A stretch of DNA of 64,000 bases, from NCBI RefSeq assembly GCF_000757485.1, contig NZ_JPYO01000037.1:1-64000 (forward strand). Direction: 5' to 3'. A program made the translations under genes and the position numbers. The notes below the pieces were generated by a model. That model saw only the letters and a list, made by a program, of their open reading frames with translations. It did not search any database and had not been told where the DNA came from. Positions 37,296 through 45,829 of the stretch are shown here, piece by piece. Each line of letters begins with the position of its first letter. Position 1 is the first letter of the stretch. Source of the stretch: Achromobacter sp. RTa. GTDB lineage: Bacteria > Pseudomonadota > Gammaproteobacteria > Burkholderiales > Burkholderiaceae_B.

Positions 37296-38303
37296 CTACG
37301 CGGGTCCCTCGTCCGCTCCTGCCGTCTTGCGGTAGAGGGCGGGCGGCATTCCGAAACGCTCATGGAAGCGGCGGATGAAATGGCTCGTATGCTGGAACCC
37401 GCAAGAGACGGCGATTTCCTTCACCTCGACGTGCCTCCGCCTCGGATCCTCCAGCGCCTCCTTGGCCAGCTGCAAGCGGCGTTCGCGCACATAGCTGGTG
37501 TATTGCAGCGAGCGCATCTTGAAAAGCCGGTGCACCCAGCGGGGCGAAACGCGCAGCACGTCCGCCACCGCCTGAACCGAAAGTTCCGGATCGGTGATGT
37601 GGGCCTCGATATAGCTGGCCAGGATCTGCCAGTTGTCGGCCGGCGCCCGCACGACGCCGGGGATCTTTTCGAGAGCCTGGCTCGTATAGATCGAGGCCAG
37701 CAGGGCGAGCAGCGCCTGTTCGGCGAACAGCGACGACGTGGGATTGGATTCCGCCTTGTCGAAGAACACGTGGTGCAGGCAGCGGTGGGCGGTCTGCACC
37801 ATGGGCAGGCTGGCCGCGGCGCGCTGCGCGGTGAACTGGGACATCGCGGCGCTGTGCGCGCCGAGCAGGCGCGACAGGGGGCCCTTGATCACCACGAGGC
37901 GCGAATCGGTGAGCATGTGGATCTCCGAGGGAAGCGCCGTCGTGCGGAAAATGATGTCGCCGGGCTCCAGGAGCAGCGTGGCCTCGTTCTGCACGATGAC
38001 GCCATGCCCCGCTATCACGAAACTCGCCAGGAATTCCGCGTGCTGCGGATCGGCGGCGTGCTCCGCGCGATGGTTCACGCAAATCGGCGTGGCCTCCAGG
38101 CTCACCACCAATCCACCGGCGCGCAGGCGACAGGCCTGCAATTGCAGCCTCGGCTGTTCGGTAAGCGCTCTGAATTCTCCCGGCAGGATCAGCTTGTCCA
38201 GCTCGCGCTGGTATCCGGAGATCTCCTGCGCATAGAAGGGGCGGAACAGGGGAGCGAAGTTGAGATCGATCTCGGGCGAAGCGGACCGGGCTGGTGGATT
38301 CAT
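37296..38303 (-). CDS. AraC-family transcriptional regulator
   Basis: 335 residues: an AraC-binding-like N-terminal domain (about 50-200) and two HTH motifs at the C-terminus (about 230-325; LSVQAVADVLRVSPRWVHRLFK and KEIAVSCGFQHTSHFIRRFHERFG). Start at ATG 38303 is a choice; the frame continues to 38402. Lies between the MHS transporter and a class II aldolase gene, likely regulating one or both. Confidence 0.9.
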   Translation of the reverse strand: MNPPARSASPEIDLNFAPLFRPFYAQEISGYQRELDKLILPGEFRALTEQPRLQLQACRLRAGGLVVSLEATPICVNHRAEHAADPQHAEFLASFVIAGHGVIVQNEATLLLEPGDIIFRTTALPSEIHMLTDSRLVVIKGPLSRLLGAHSAAMSQFTAQRAAASLPMVQTAHRCLHHVFFDKAESNPTSSLFAEQALLALLASIYTSQALEKIPGVVRAPADNWQILASYIEAHITDPELSVQAVADVLRVSPRWVHRLFKMRSLQYTSYVRERRLQLAKEALEDPRRRHVEVKEIAVSCGFQHTSHFIRRFHERFGMPPALYRKTAGADEGPA

Positions 38304-38470
38304 CGTTCGGCGGGCACGTGGCAAGGCTGGAGGCACTCTAGCAGCCCGGCCGGCAATGGCCGGGATGCGCCGGGGTTCCTGTCGCATTGAGTCAACCCGC
38401 ATTCGTGATCGGTCAATCGATTGGAACGGAGGCGAGCGTGTAATTGAGCCATTATCCCCAAGGAGACCCC

Positions 38471-39232
38471 ATGCTAGACAAACAAGCCCATTCCGACGCC
38501 TTCTTCGCGCGCTCCGCGAACAAGCTCGATTTCGGGAATTGGGGCGAGAAGGAGAAGGTAGCGTTGAGCTGCCGCGTTCTCGCCAGCGAAGGCCATTCGG
38601 AAACCCTGGCGGGCCAGATTACCGTGCGCAACGAGGACGGCACGTTCCTCACGACGCCGATGGCCCATGCGTTCGATGAAATCGTCCCCGGCACCGTCAT
38701 TCGCATCAATGAAGACATGGAGGTGCTGGAAGGTCCGGGCACACCCAATCCCGCCGTGCGGTTCCATTTCTGGGTGTACCGCCACCGCCCGGACGTGCAT
38801 TGCATCATCCACACCCACCCGCCGTATGTGTCGACCCTGTCGATGACGGGCAGGCCGCTGGTCGTCTCGCACATGGATGCGACGCCTTTTTACAACGATT
38901 GCGCCCACCTGAAGGAATGGCCCGGGCTTCCCATCGCCGACCAGGAAGGCGAAATCATTTCGGGAGCATTGGGCGACAAGCGGAGCATCCTGCTGGCGAA
39001 CCATGGCTTCCTGGCTGCCGGGACGTCCGTGGAAGAGGCGCTGTACCTGTCGGTGCTGATCGAGCGCGCGGCGCGCAATCAGCTGCTGGCCGCCGCCGCG
39101 TATGGGGAAGTCAAACCTGTCAATGACGAGCTGGCCGCCGAATCCCACGACTTCCTGCTCAAGCCGAGCATCGTCCGCGCAAGCTTCGCCATGTTTGCGC
39201 GCCGCGTCGAGCGGCAAATGGCTGCGGGGTAG
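38471..39232 (+). CDS. Class II aldolase/adducin-family protein
   Basis: 253 residues, zinc-dependent class II aldolase fold. Conserved HTHPPYVSTLS (His-X-His metal ligands, about 114-116), a third ligand in ANHGFLAAG, and GTVIRINEDMEVLEGPG. Substrates in the family are sugar phosphates or small hydroxyacids; none can be assigned. AAGGAG sits five bases before ATG 38471. Adjacent AraC regulator and MHS transporter suggest a catabolic unit. Confidence 0.9.
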   Translation: MLDKQAHSDAFFARSANKLDFGNWGEKEKVALSCRVLASEGHSETLAGQITVRNEDGTFLTTPMAHAFDEIVPGTVIRINEDMEVLEGPGTPNPAVRFHFWVYRHRPDVHCIIHTHPPYVSTLSMTGRPLVVSHMDATPFYNDCAHLKEWPGLPIADQEGEIISGALGDKRSILLANHGFLAAGTSVEEALYLSVLIERAARNQLLAAAAYGEVKPVNDELAAESHDFLLKPSIVRASFAMFARRVERQMAAG

Positions 39233-39240
39233 CGCCGCGC

Positions 39241-39282
39241 GGGGTTCAAGCCTGGCTGGGCATGCGCCAAGGCTTGAACCCC
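39241..39282. terminator. Bidirectional terminator between aldolase and mscL
   Basis: A 13-bp stem GGGGTTCAAGCCT/AGGCTTGAACCCC with a 16-nt loop between convergent genes. No long T-tract on either strand. Confidence 0.6.
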
Positions 39283-39294
39283 GGGTGTTTCTGG

Positions 39295-39741
39295 TTACTT
39301 CTTGAGCAAATCGCGGATTTCGCGCAACAGGGCGACGTCCTCGGGCGTCGCGGCGGGCGCGGCCGGCGCTTCCTCGGCCTTGGTGCGGGCCTTGTAGATG
39401 GCCTTGACCATCCAGAAGATCACGAAGGCCAGCAACACGAAGTTGATGATGATCGTGACGAAGTTCCCCCACGCGAAGACGTTGGCGCCCGCCTTGGTGA
39501 GATCGGCATAGGTCATCGGGCCGCTATAGCCGTCCGGCATCGACAAGACCAGGAACTTGTTTGAAAAATCGACCGAACCGCCAAGCACGAAATTGACCAG
39601 CGGCATGACGATGTCCTTGACCAGCGAATCGACGATTTTGCCGAACGCCGCGCCGATGATGACACCGACCGCGAGGTCCACCGCGTTGCCTTTTACAGCG
39701 AAATCTCGAAATTCTTTGACGAAACCAGTCGCTTTGCTCAT
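39295..39741 (-). CDS. mscL: Large-conductance mechanosensitive channel MscL
   Basis: 148 residues: pentameric stretch-activated pore that relieves osmotic down-shock. N-terminal [20 protein letters not shown] leads TM1, [13 protein letters not shown]-like gate region, and TM2 (about 82-105) precede a cytoplasmic helix ending IRDLLKK. Divergent from petA. Confidence 0.96.
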   Translation of the reverse strand: MSKATGFVKEFRDFAVKGNAVDLAVGVIIGAAFGKIVDSLVKDIVMPLVNFVLGGSVDFSNKFLVLSMPDGYSGPMTYADLTKAGANVFAWGNFVTIIINFVLLAFVIFWMVKAIYKARTKAEEAPAAPAATPEDVALLREIRDLLKK

Positions 39742-39783
39742 AAAAGCACTCCCTTCGTGATACGCCCCCCAGTGGGCTGGCGC

Positions 39784-39789
39784 TATAAT
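39784..39789 (+). promoter_or_regulatory. Possible pet operon -10 box
   Basis: A perfect TATAAT 93 bp before petA, with no clear -35 at the right distance. Confidence 0.4.
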
Positions 39790-39881
39790 ACGCGGTTGCT
39801 ATGTTGTTACATATTCCCGCGAAGCCGATGCCGCAGAAGTGATGCTACTCGTAGAGCGGGCGCATCAACAAGGATAGGAAG

Positions 39882-40517
39882 ATGAGTCAGGATACGCTGG
39901 TGCATGATGATGACGGTGCGGTTGATCCAAATCTGCCGCCCGATCCTTCGCGACGTTTCTGGGTAACCACCGCCTGTGCTGTGGGTGGCGTAGCTGGTGT
40001 CGCAACGGCAATACCGTTGGTGAGCACGTTTTCCCCCTCCGAAAAGGCCCGCGCGGCCGGGGCGCCCGTGGAAGTGGACGTCGGCGACATTCCCGTCGGC
40101 TCCATGAAAACGGTCGAGTGGCGCGGCAAGCCGGTCTGGATCATCCACCGGTCTCCCGAACAGATCGCCGGCCTCAAGTCCCAGGACGCCCTGCTGGCCG
40201 ATCCCGATTCCAAGCGGCCTGGCTTCACTCCCGCCTACGCCGAAAACGAGGGCCGCTCGCGCAAGCCCGAGCTCTTCGTCTGCGTCGGCATCTGTACCCA
40301 CCTGGGCTGCTCGCCCACCGCCCACTTCGAAAAGGGCGGCGGCATGGGCGCCAGCTGGCAAGGCGGATTCCTCTGCCCCTGCCACGGCTCGACGTTCGAC
40401 CTGGCTGGCCGGGTCTACAAGAACAAGCCCGCTCCCGACAACCTCGAAGTTCCGCCGTACCAGTATCTCAGCGATACCCGCATCATCGTGGGCGTCGATG
40501 AAGACAACAAGGCCTGA
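39882..40517 (+). CDS. petA: Ubiquinol-cytochrome c reductase Rieske iron-sulfur subunit
   Basis: 211 residues. Twin-arginine signal (SRRFWVTTA) then a membrane anchor and the Rieske domain: Cys138-Thr-His140 and Cys143, with Cys165-Pro-Cys167-His168, liganding a 2Fe-2S cluster. Takes electrons from ubiquinol to cytochrome c1. Tat translocase genes are in this window. First of petABC. Confidence 0.97.
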   Translation: MSQDTLVHDDDGAVDPNLPPDPSRRFWVTTACAVGGVAGVATAIPLVSTFSPSEKARAAGAPVEVDVGDIPVGSMKTVEWRGKPVWIIHRSPEQIAGLKSQDALLADPDSKRPGFTPAYAENEGRSRKPELFVCVGICTHLGCSPTAHFEKGGGMGASWQGGFLCPCHGSTFDLAGRVYKNKPAPDNLEVPPYQYLSDTRIIVGVDEDNKA

Positions 40518-40587
40518 CGCTCGCGTCGCGCTTTTTTCATTACGTAAGTAAATCCGCATTACGCCACGTGAGAGAAGGAGCCGTTAC

Positions 40588-41976
40588 ATGGCTGGCGAGA
40601 AAACCGTCGAGACGACAGGCCTGTTGGGCTGGCTGGACCGGCGCTTCCCGGTGACCTCCACCTGGAAAGCCCATTTGTCCGAGTACTACGCACCGAAAAA
40701 CTTCAACTTCTGGTATTTCTTTGGCTCACTGGCGCTGTTGGTGCTGGTGCTGCAGATCGTGACCGGCATTTTCCTGGTCATGCACTACAAGCCGGATGCC
40801 GAACGCGCGTTCCAATCCGTCGAATACATCATGCGCGAGGTCCCATGGGGCTGGCTGGTGCGCTACATGCACTCCACCGGCGCGTCGATGTTCTTCGTCG
40901 TCGTGTACCTGCACATGCTGCGCGGGCTGCTCTACGGTTCCTACCGCAAGCCGCGCGAGCTCGTGTGGATCTTCGGCGTCGCGATCTTCCTCTGTCTGAT
41001 GGCGGAAGCCTTCTTCGGTTACCTGCTGCCCTGGGGCCAGATGTCCTACTGGGGCGCCCAGGTGATCGTGAACCTGTTCTCGGCCATTCCGTTCATCGGC
41101 CCTGAACTGTCGATCTGGATCCGCGGCGACTACGTCGTGTCGGACGCCACCCTGAACCGCTTCTTCGCCTTCCACGTCATCGCCATCCCGCTGGTGCTGG
41201 TGGGCCTGGTCGCCGCCCACCTGGTGGCGTTGCACGAAGTCGGCTCGAACAACCCGGACGGCATCGAGATCAAGCAAGGCCCGAAGGACAAGTACGGACG
41301 CCCGAAAGACGGCATCCCGTTCCATCCCTTCTACTCGGTGCATGACCTGATGGGCGTGGCAGGCTTCCTGCTGGTGTTCGCGTTCATCGTGTTCTTCGCG
41401 CCGGAAATGGGCGGCTACTTCCTGGAGTTCAACAACTTCATCCCCGCCGACTCGCTGAAGACGCCTCCGCACATCGCCCCGGTGTGGTACTTCACGCCGT
41501 TCTACTCGATGCTGCGCGCCACCACCGACGAGTTCACGTGGGTGCTGGCTGGCGCCTCGGTGCTGGGCGCCATCGCCCTGCTCGTCAAGAGCAACCTGAA
41601 GGGCCTCATGCGCGTCGCCATCCCCGGCATCTTGATCGTCGTGGCCGTGCTGCTGCGCGTGATCGACGCCAAGTTCTGGGGCGTGGTCGCCATGGGCGGC
41701 ACCGTGGTCATCCTGTTCTTCCTGCCGTGGCTGGACCATTCCCCGGTCAAGTCGATCCGCTACCGCCCCACGTGGCACAAATGGATCTACGGCATCTTCA
41801 TGGTCAATTTCCTGGTGCTCGGCTACATCGGTACGCAGCCGCCCAGTCCGCCGTTGAACATCACGTCGCAGATCGGCACGCTTCTGTACCTGGCATTCTT
41901 CTTCCTGATGCCGGTCTGGAGCCGCCTTGGCACCTTCAAGAAAGTGCCCGAGCGCGTCACGTTCCACGCCCACTGA
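40588..41976 (+). CDS. petB: Cytochrome b of the bc1 complex
   Basis: 462 residues with eight or nine membrane helices. The heme b His pairs lie in the helices around GASMFFVVVYLHMLRGLLYG and FAFHVIAIPLVLVGLVAAHLVALHEVGS (as split motifs); the Qo site PEWY/PVWY appears as PVWYFTPFYSMLR. Forms the Q-cycle core with PetA and PetC. GAGAAGGAG precedes ATG 40588. Confidence 0.97.
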   Translation: MAGEKTVETTGLLGWLDRRFPVTSTWKAHLSEYYAPKNFNFWYFFGSLALLVLVLQIVTGIFLVMHYKPDAERAFQSVEYIMREVPWGWLVRYMHSTGASMFFVVVYLHMLRGLLYGSYRKPRELVWIFGVAIFLCLMAEAFFGYLLPWGQMSYWGAQVIVNLFSAIPFIGPELSIWIRGDYVVSDATLNRFFAFHVIAIPLVLVGLVAAHLVALHEVGSNNPDGIEIKQGPKDKYGRPKDGIPFHPFYSVHDLMGVAGFLLVFAFIVFFAPEMGGYFLEFNNFIPADSLKTPPHIAPVWYFTPFYSMLRATTDEFTWVLAGASVLGAIALLVKSNLKGLMRVAIPGILIVVAVLLRVIDAKFWGVVAMGGTVVILFFLPWLDHSPVKSIRYRPTWHKWIYGIFMVNFLVLGYIGTQPPSPPLNITSQIGTLLYLAFFFLMPVWSRLGTFKKVPERVTFHAH

Positions 41977-41999
41977 GCCCACCAGATAACGGATTAACC

Positions 42000-42851
42000 A
42001 TGATCAAGAAGCTGATTGGTGCCGTGGCCTTGTTGCTCGCGTGCACCTCCACTTTCGCCGCCGAGGGCGGATTCCCGCTGGACAAGGCCCCGTACCGCGT
42101 CAACGACATGTCGTCGCTGCAGAACGGAGCCAAGCTGTTCGTCAACTACTGCCTGAACTGCCATAGCGCGTCCTCGATGCGCTACAACAAGCTCAAGGAC
42201 ATCGGGCTGACCGACCAGCAAATCAAGGAAAGCCTGCTGTTCACCGGCGAAAAGGTCGGCGACATGATGACCGTCGCCATGACCCCGAAGGACGCCAAGC
42301 AGTGGTTTGGCACGACGCCCCCGGACCTGTCCGTGATCGCCCGCGCCAAGTCCGTGAACGCCGGCCCCTCGGGTTCCGACTACATCTACACCTACCTGCG
42401 CACCTTCTACCGCGACACGTCGCGCGCGACGGGCTGGAACAACCTGGTCTTCCCGGCCGTGGGCATGCCCCATGCCCTCTGGGAACGCCAGGGTCCGCGC
42501 GAGCTCACTACCGTCGCCATGCACGAGGTGGAAGGCAAGGAAGGCGCGCCCAAGACCTGGGAACGGGTCACGACGGTGTACGATGCTCAAGGTTTTTCCA
42601 CGGTCAAGGCCGAACCGGTAGCCAACTACCACGGCCATGCCACCTTCGATGCCAAATTCAAGGCCGCCAACCCGGCCCAAGTCGCAACATACGACAACGA
42701 CATCGCCGATCTGACCGCGTTCATGTCCTGGATGGCCGAGCCCGTCCAGACGTTCCGCGTTCGCCTCGGTGTCGGCGTCATGTTGTTCCTGCTGCTGTTC
42801 TTCCTGGTTACTTGGCGCCTGAATGCCTCGTACTGGAAACACGTGCGCTAA
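42000..42851 (+). CDS. petC: Cytochrome c1 of the bc1 complex
   Basis: 283 residues. Signal peptide (about 1-21), heme-binding CLNCH (Cys51, Cys54, His55), distal heme ligand Met in GMPHALWERQGP or a nearby Met, and a C-terminal membrane anchor (about 257-275). Passes electrons to soluble cytochrome c. It follows petB by 23 bp; a terminator at 42946-42986 ends the operon. Confidence 0.96.
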   Translation: MIKKLIGAVALLLACTSTFAAEGGFPLDKAPYRVNDMSSLQNGAKLFVNYCLNCHSASSMRYNKLKDIGLTDQQIKESLLFTGEKVGDMMTVAMTPKDAKQWFGTTPPDLSVIARAKSVNAGPSGSDYIYTYLRTFYRDTSRATGWNNLVFPAVGMPHALWERQGPRELTTVAMHEVEGKEGAPKTWERVTTVYDAQGFSTVKAEPVANYHGHATFDAKFKAANPAQVATYDNDIADLTAFMSWMAEPVQTFRVRLGVGVMLFLLLFFLVTWRLNASYWKHVR

Positions 42852-42945
42852 CCGCAAGCCCCGCCAGGTTTTTTCGCCGTCCCCGGCTGTAAATGGGGAC
42901 GGGATCGGCGGATAGGGCCGTATGCCTATCCCGCCTGGCAATTGG

Positions 42946-42986
42946 GGCCAGCGCCTGCTAGATTAAGGCGCTGGCCTTTCGTTTTT
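42946..42986 (+). terminator. petABC terminator immediately before sspA
   Basis: A 10-bp stem GGCCAGCGCC/GGCGCTGGCC with an 11-nt loop, followed by TTTCGTTTTT. Ends 18 bp before the sspA start. Confidence 0.85.
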
Positions 42987-43004
42987 AATAAAGGACTTAC
43001 CGCC

Positions 43005-43616
43005 ATGATGGTGCTCTATTCCGGAACCACGTGTCCGTTTTCGCAACGCTGCCGTTTCGTGTTGTTCGAAAAAGGCATGGATTTCGAGATCCGCGACATC
43101 GACCTGTACAACAAGCCCGAAGACATCTCGGTGATGAACCCGTACGGTCAAGTGCCCATTCTGGTCGAGCGCGACCTGGTCCTGTACGAGTCGAACATCA
43201 TCAACGAGTACATCGACGAGCGCTTCCCCCACCCGCAGCTCATGCCCGCCGACCCGGTCATGCGCGCCCGCACGCGCCTGTTCCTCTACAACTTCGAAAA
43301 GGAACTGTTCGTCCACGTCTCGACGCTCGAAGACCGCAGCGCCAAGCCCGACGAAAAGAAGCTGGCCAACGCCCGCCAGAACATCCGCGATCGCCTGGCC
43401 CAGCTGGCTCCCATGCTGCTGAAGAACAAGTACATGCTGGGCGAGGAATTCTCCATGCTCGACGTGGCCGTGGCCCCGCTGCTGTGGCGCCTGGACCACT
43501 ACGGCATCGAGCTGCCCAAGAACGCGGCTCCGCTGCAGAAGTACGCCGAACGCATCTTCTCGCGCCCGGCCTATATCGAAGCGCTGACGCCTTCGGAAAA
43601 AGTGATGCGTCGTTAA
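43005..43616 (+). CDS. sspA: Stringent starvation protein A (SspA)
   Basis: 203 residues, GST-fold RNA-polymerase-associated regulator of stationary phase. MVLYSGTTCPFSQRCRFVLFEKGM starts the thioredoxin-like domain (spread over residues 2-25); PYGQVPILVERD and YESNIINEYIDERFPHP are diagnostic. AAAGGA precedes the ATG. Forms a unit with sspB. Confidence 0.95.
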   Translation: MMVLYSGTTCPFSQRCRFVLFEKGMDFEIRDIDLYNKPEDISVMNPYGQVPILVERDLVLYESNIINEYIDERFPHPQLMPADPVMRARTRLFLYNFEKELFVHVSTLEDRSAKPDEKKLANARQNIRDRLAQLAPMLLKNKYMLGEEFSMLDVAVAPLLWRLDHYGIELPKNAAPLQKYAERIFSRPAYIEALTPSEKVMRR

Positions 43617-43628
43617 GGCTGTTCCGCA

Positions 43629-44075
43629 ATGGGTGAAACTTCGACCAAACCGTATCTGATCCGCGCGCTGCATGAATGGTGCACCGATAACGGCTACACG
43701 CCGTACATCACCGTGCAGGTCGACGAGCACACCATGGTGCCCGTCGCCCATGTGCGCGACGGACAGATCACACTGAACGTCGGCACGCTGGCCACCAACC
43801 GCCTGGTGCTGGGCAATGAATTCATCGAATTCCAGGCCCGCTTCAGCGGCGTGACCGAAAACGTCTACGTTCCCGTGGGCGCCGTCAGCGCCATCTACGC
43901 GCGCGAAACCGGCGCGGGCATGGGCTTCGAAGTGCAGCCCTACGAACCGCCGGAAGCCGGCGCCCAGGGCACGGCGGCCGCCGCCGCGCCCGAAGGCTCC
44001 GACGCCGCCGCCCCCGGCGACGACGGCGGAGACGACGACGAACCCAAGCGTCCGCGCCTGACCATCGTCAAATAG
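43629..44075 (+). CDS. sspB: ClpXP protease specificity-enhancing factor SspB
   Basis: 148 residues. Substrate-binding domain (about 1-110) with KPYLIRALHEWC and VAHVRDGQITLNV, an acidic linker with DDGGDDDE, and a C-terminal PRLTIVK that docks on ClpX. Delivers ssrA-tagged proteins to ClpXP. It lies 12 bp after sspA and a tRNA gene follows. Confidence 0.95.
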   Translation: MGETSTKPYLIRALHEWCTDNGYTPYITVQVDEHTMVPVAHVRDGQITLNVGTLATNRLVLGNEFIEFQARFSGVTENVYVPVGAVSAIYARETGAGMGFEVQPYEPPEAGAQGTAAAAAPEGSDAAAPGDDGGDDDEPKRPRLTIVK

Positions 44076-44154
44076 CCGCCGCGCAGGCACGGCCACGCCA
44101 GGGCCGCATTTTTTCATTACAATGCGATCCCTGTGCAAAGGTCACGCAGGCAAA

Positions 44155-44230
44155 GCCGGTGTAGCTCAGTTGGTAGAGCAGCTCACTTGTAATGAGAAGG
44201 TCGAGGGTTCGATTCCTTTCACCGGCACCA
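44155..44230 (+). tRNA. tRNA-Thr (anticodon TGT)
   Basis: 76 nt with CCA encoded. Acceptor arms GCCGGTG/CACCGGC, D stem GCTC/GAGC, anticodon loop CTTGTAA with anticodon TGT at 44188-44190, T-loop GGTTCGATTCC. Reads ACA. The downstream terminator is at 44253-44290. Confidence 0.97.
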
Positions 44231-44252
44231 AGCTTGCAGCCCGAACAGAATG

Positions 44253-44290
44253 AAACCCCGCAGCGCCTAAGGCGAAGCGGGGTTTTTTTT
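44253..44290 (+). terminator. tRNA-Thr terminator
   Basis: AAACCCCGC stem pairs with GCGGGGTTT, followed by T6 or more. Confidence 0.85.
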
Positions 44291-44354
44291 GTCCGGGCGA
44301 ACTGGCAGGCGCTCCCCGCGCGTGATCGCTCAATCTTGGCGCAGGTGACGGCCG

Positions 44355-45758
44355 TCAGGCCTCCAACTCTTCCAGCACCTTCCCACGAGTTTCGATTCCA
44401 TGGCGGCCCACCGCGAATGCCGTGATCAGCGTCACCCCGCCCAGGCAGAAGAACGCCAGCCCGAGATGACCCGACCCCACGAACTGCGTCATCACCATCG
44501 GCCCGGAGATCGCGGCAAGCTTGGCCCATACGCCGCCCACGCCACAGCCCAATGCGCGTACGCCGGTCGGATACATCTCGGGGGTATAGACAAACACCGT
44601 AATGAATCCGCATGCCAGCAATCCGAAGGCCAGCGAGCACAGCATGGCGAGGACATATACGCCTTGGTCCGCCAGCAGGCCGGCCGCCGTCAGCGCAATC
44701 GTGCACCCGGCAAAGGCCCAGATGATGACGGGCTTGCGGCCAACCCGGTCCACCAGGAGCGCGCACACGATCGACCCCACCACACCTAGCGCGGAAGCGC
44801 CGATCGCCAGATTCAGCGCGGTCTGCAACGGCACCTTGTAGAGGGTCTGATAGATAGTGGGCAACCAGGTCGTGAGGCTGGATTGGATGAAGCCGCAAGA
44901 CGCCCACAACAGCGCAATGACCAAGGTGCGCCGCAGATACAGCGGCCCGAACACATCGCGCACCCGGCGCGCCGGCGTGGAGGCGAGCAGGGCGTCGAAG
45001 CTCGCGCTGTCCCCGGGTATGGGCAGCGGCTCCCGGGCACTGTCCTCGAATCGCCGCAACGCCTCGTGCGATTCCACCAAGCGTCCTTTCTCGGCAAGCC
45101 AGCGCGGGGATTCCGGCACGAAGCGCGGTATCAGCAGCGCCAGCAGCGCCGGCGCACCGCCCACGAAATACAGAGATGCCCAGCCCAACCTCGGCACCAT
45201 CCAGGCGCCCACGATGGTGGACAGCAGCAGTCCAACCGGATAGATGACCTCGTACAACAGCACAAACCGCCCCCGGCCGTGGGCCCGGGCGATTTCGTTG
45301 ATGTAGGTTGCGGCGACAGGCAGCTCGCCGCCGATGCCCACGCCCTGGATGAAGCGGATCAACAGGAATAGCTCGTAGTTCTGGGTGAAGCCGCAGGCGA
45401 TGCTGCCCACTCCGATGATGGCAGTGCTGATGGTGACCGCCCGCACCCGGCCGTAGCGGTCGGCGATCTGTGGAAACACCAGCGTGCCGATCAGGGCGCC
45501 GGCCGCGCTGACCGCGACCAGAAGCCCGGCTTGAGCTGGCGATAGCGACCATTCTTTGATCAAGAGCGGCAGCGTGGCCGCGATGACCAGGGCATCGAAG
45601 CCATCGAAAAAGGTCGCCAGGCCTATCAGCAGGCGCGCACGCACCTGCAGCGAAGACTTGTGCAGACGTTCCAGCCGGGCAATGATCGCGCCTCGGGAAT
45701 GATGGGCTGTGTGGCGATGGCGGAGATCGCCGGAATACGGGGATTCGGCAGCTTGCAT
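44355..45758 (-). CDS. MFS transporter, aromatic-acid-symporter-like
   Basis: 467 residues, about 12 helices. FFDGFDALVIAATLPLLIKEWSLS and GTLVFPQIADRYGRVRAV (in split form), with RFIQGVGIGGELP, place it near the AAHS/MHS families that import aromatic acids. AGGA lies seven bases before the ATG. Last gene of the leftward cluster. Substrate inferred only from neighbours. Confidence 0.88.
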   Translation of the reverse strand: MQAAESPYSGDLRHRHTAHHSRGAIIARLERLHKSSLQVRARLLIGLATFFDGFDALVIAATLPLLIKEWSLSPAQAGLLVAVSAAGALIGTLVFPQIADRYGRVRAVTISTAIIGVGSIACGFTQNYELFLLIRFIQGVGIGGELPVAATYINEIARAHGRGRFVLLYEVIYPVGLLLSTIVGAWMVPRLGWASLYFVGGAPALLALLIPRFVPESPRWLAEKGRLVESHEALRRFEDSAREPLPIPGDSASFDALLASTPARRVRDVFGPLYLRRTLVIALLWASCGFIQSSLTTWLPTIYQTLYKVPLQTALNLAIGASALGVVGSIVCALLVDRVGRKPVIIWAFAGCTIALTAAGLLADQGVYVLAMLCSLAFGLLACGFITVFVYTPEMYPTGVRALGCGVGGVWAKLAAISGPMVMTQFVGSGHLGLAFFCLGGVTLITAFAVGRHGIETRGKVLEELEA

Positions 45759-45829
45759 GAGGCCGTCCTAGAAGTCGATGTCATCGGGGGAGAACGCCCC
45801 CCGCCGGCGTGGCGAAACGGCGCGAAGGG

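Noticed and set aside
42877-42902. CCGTCCCC/GGGGACGG hairpin after petC as the petABC terminator
   Set aside because: It has no T-tract; the hairpin at 42946-42986 is a much better terminator.
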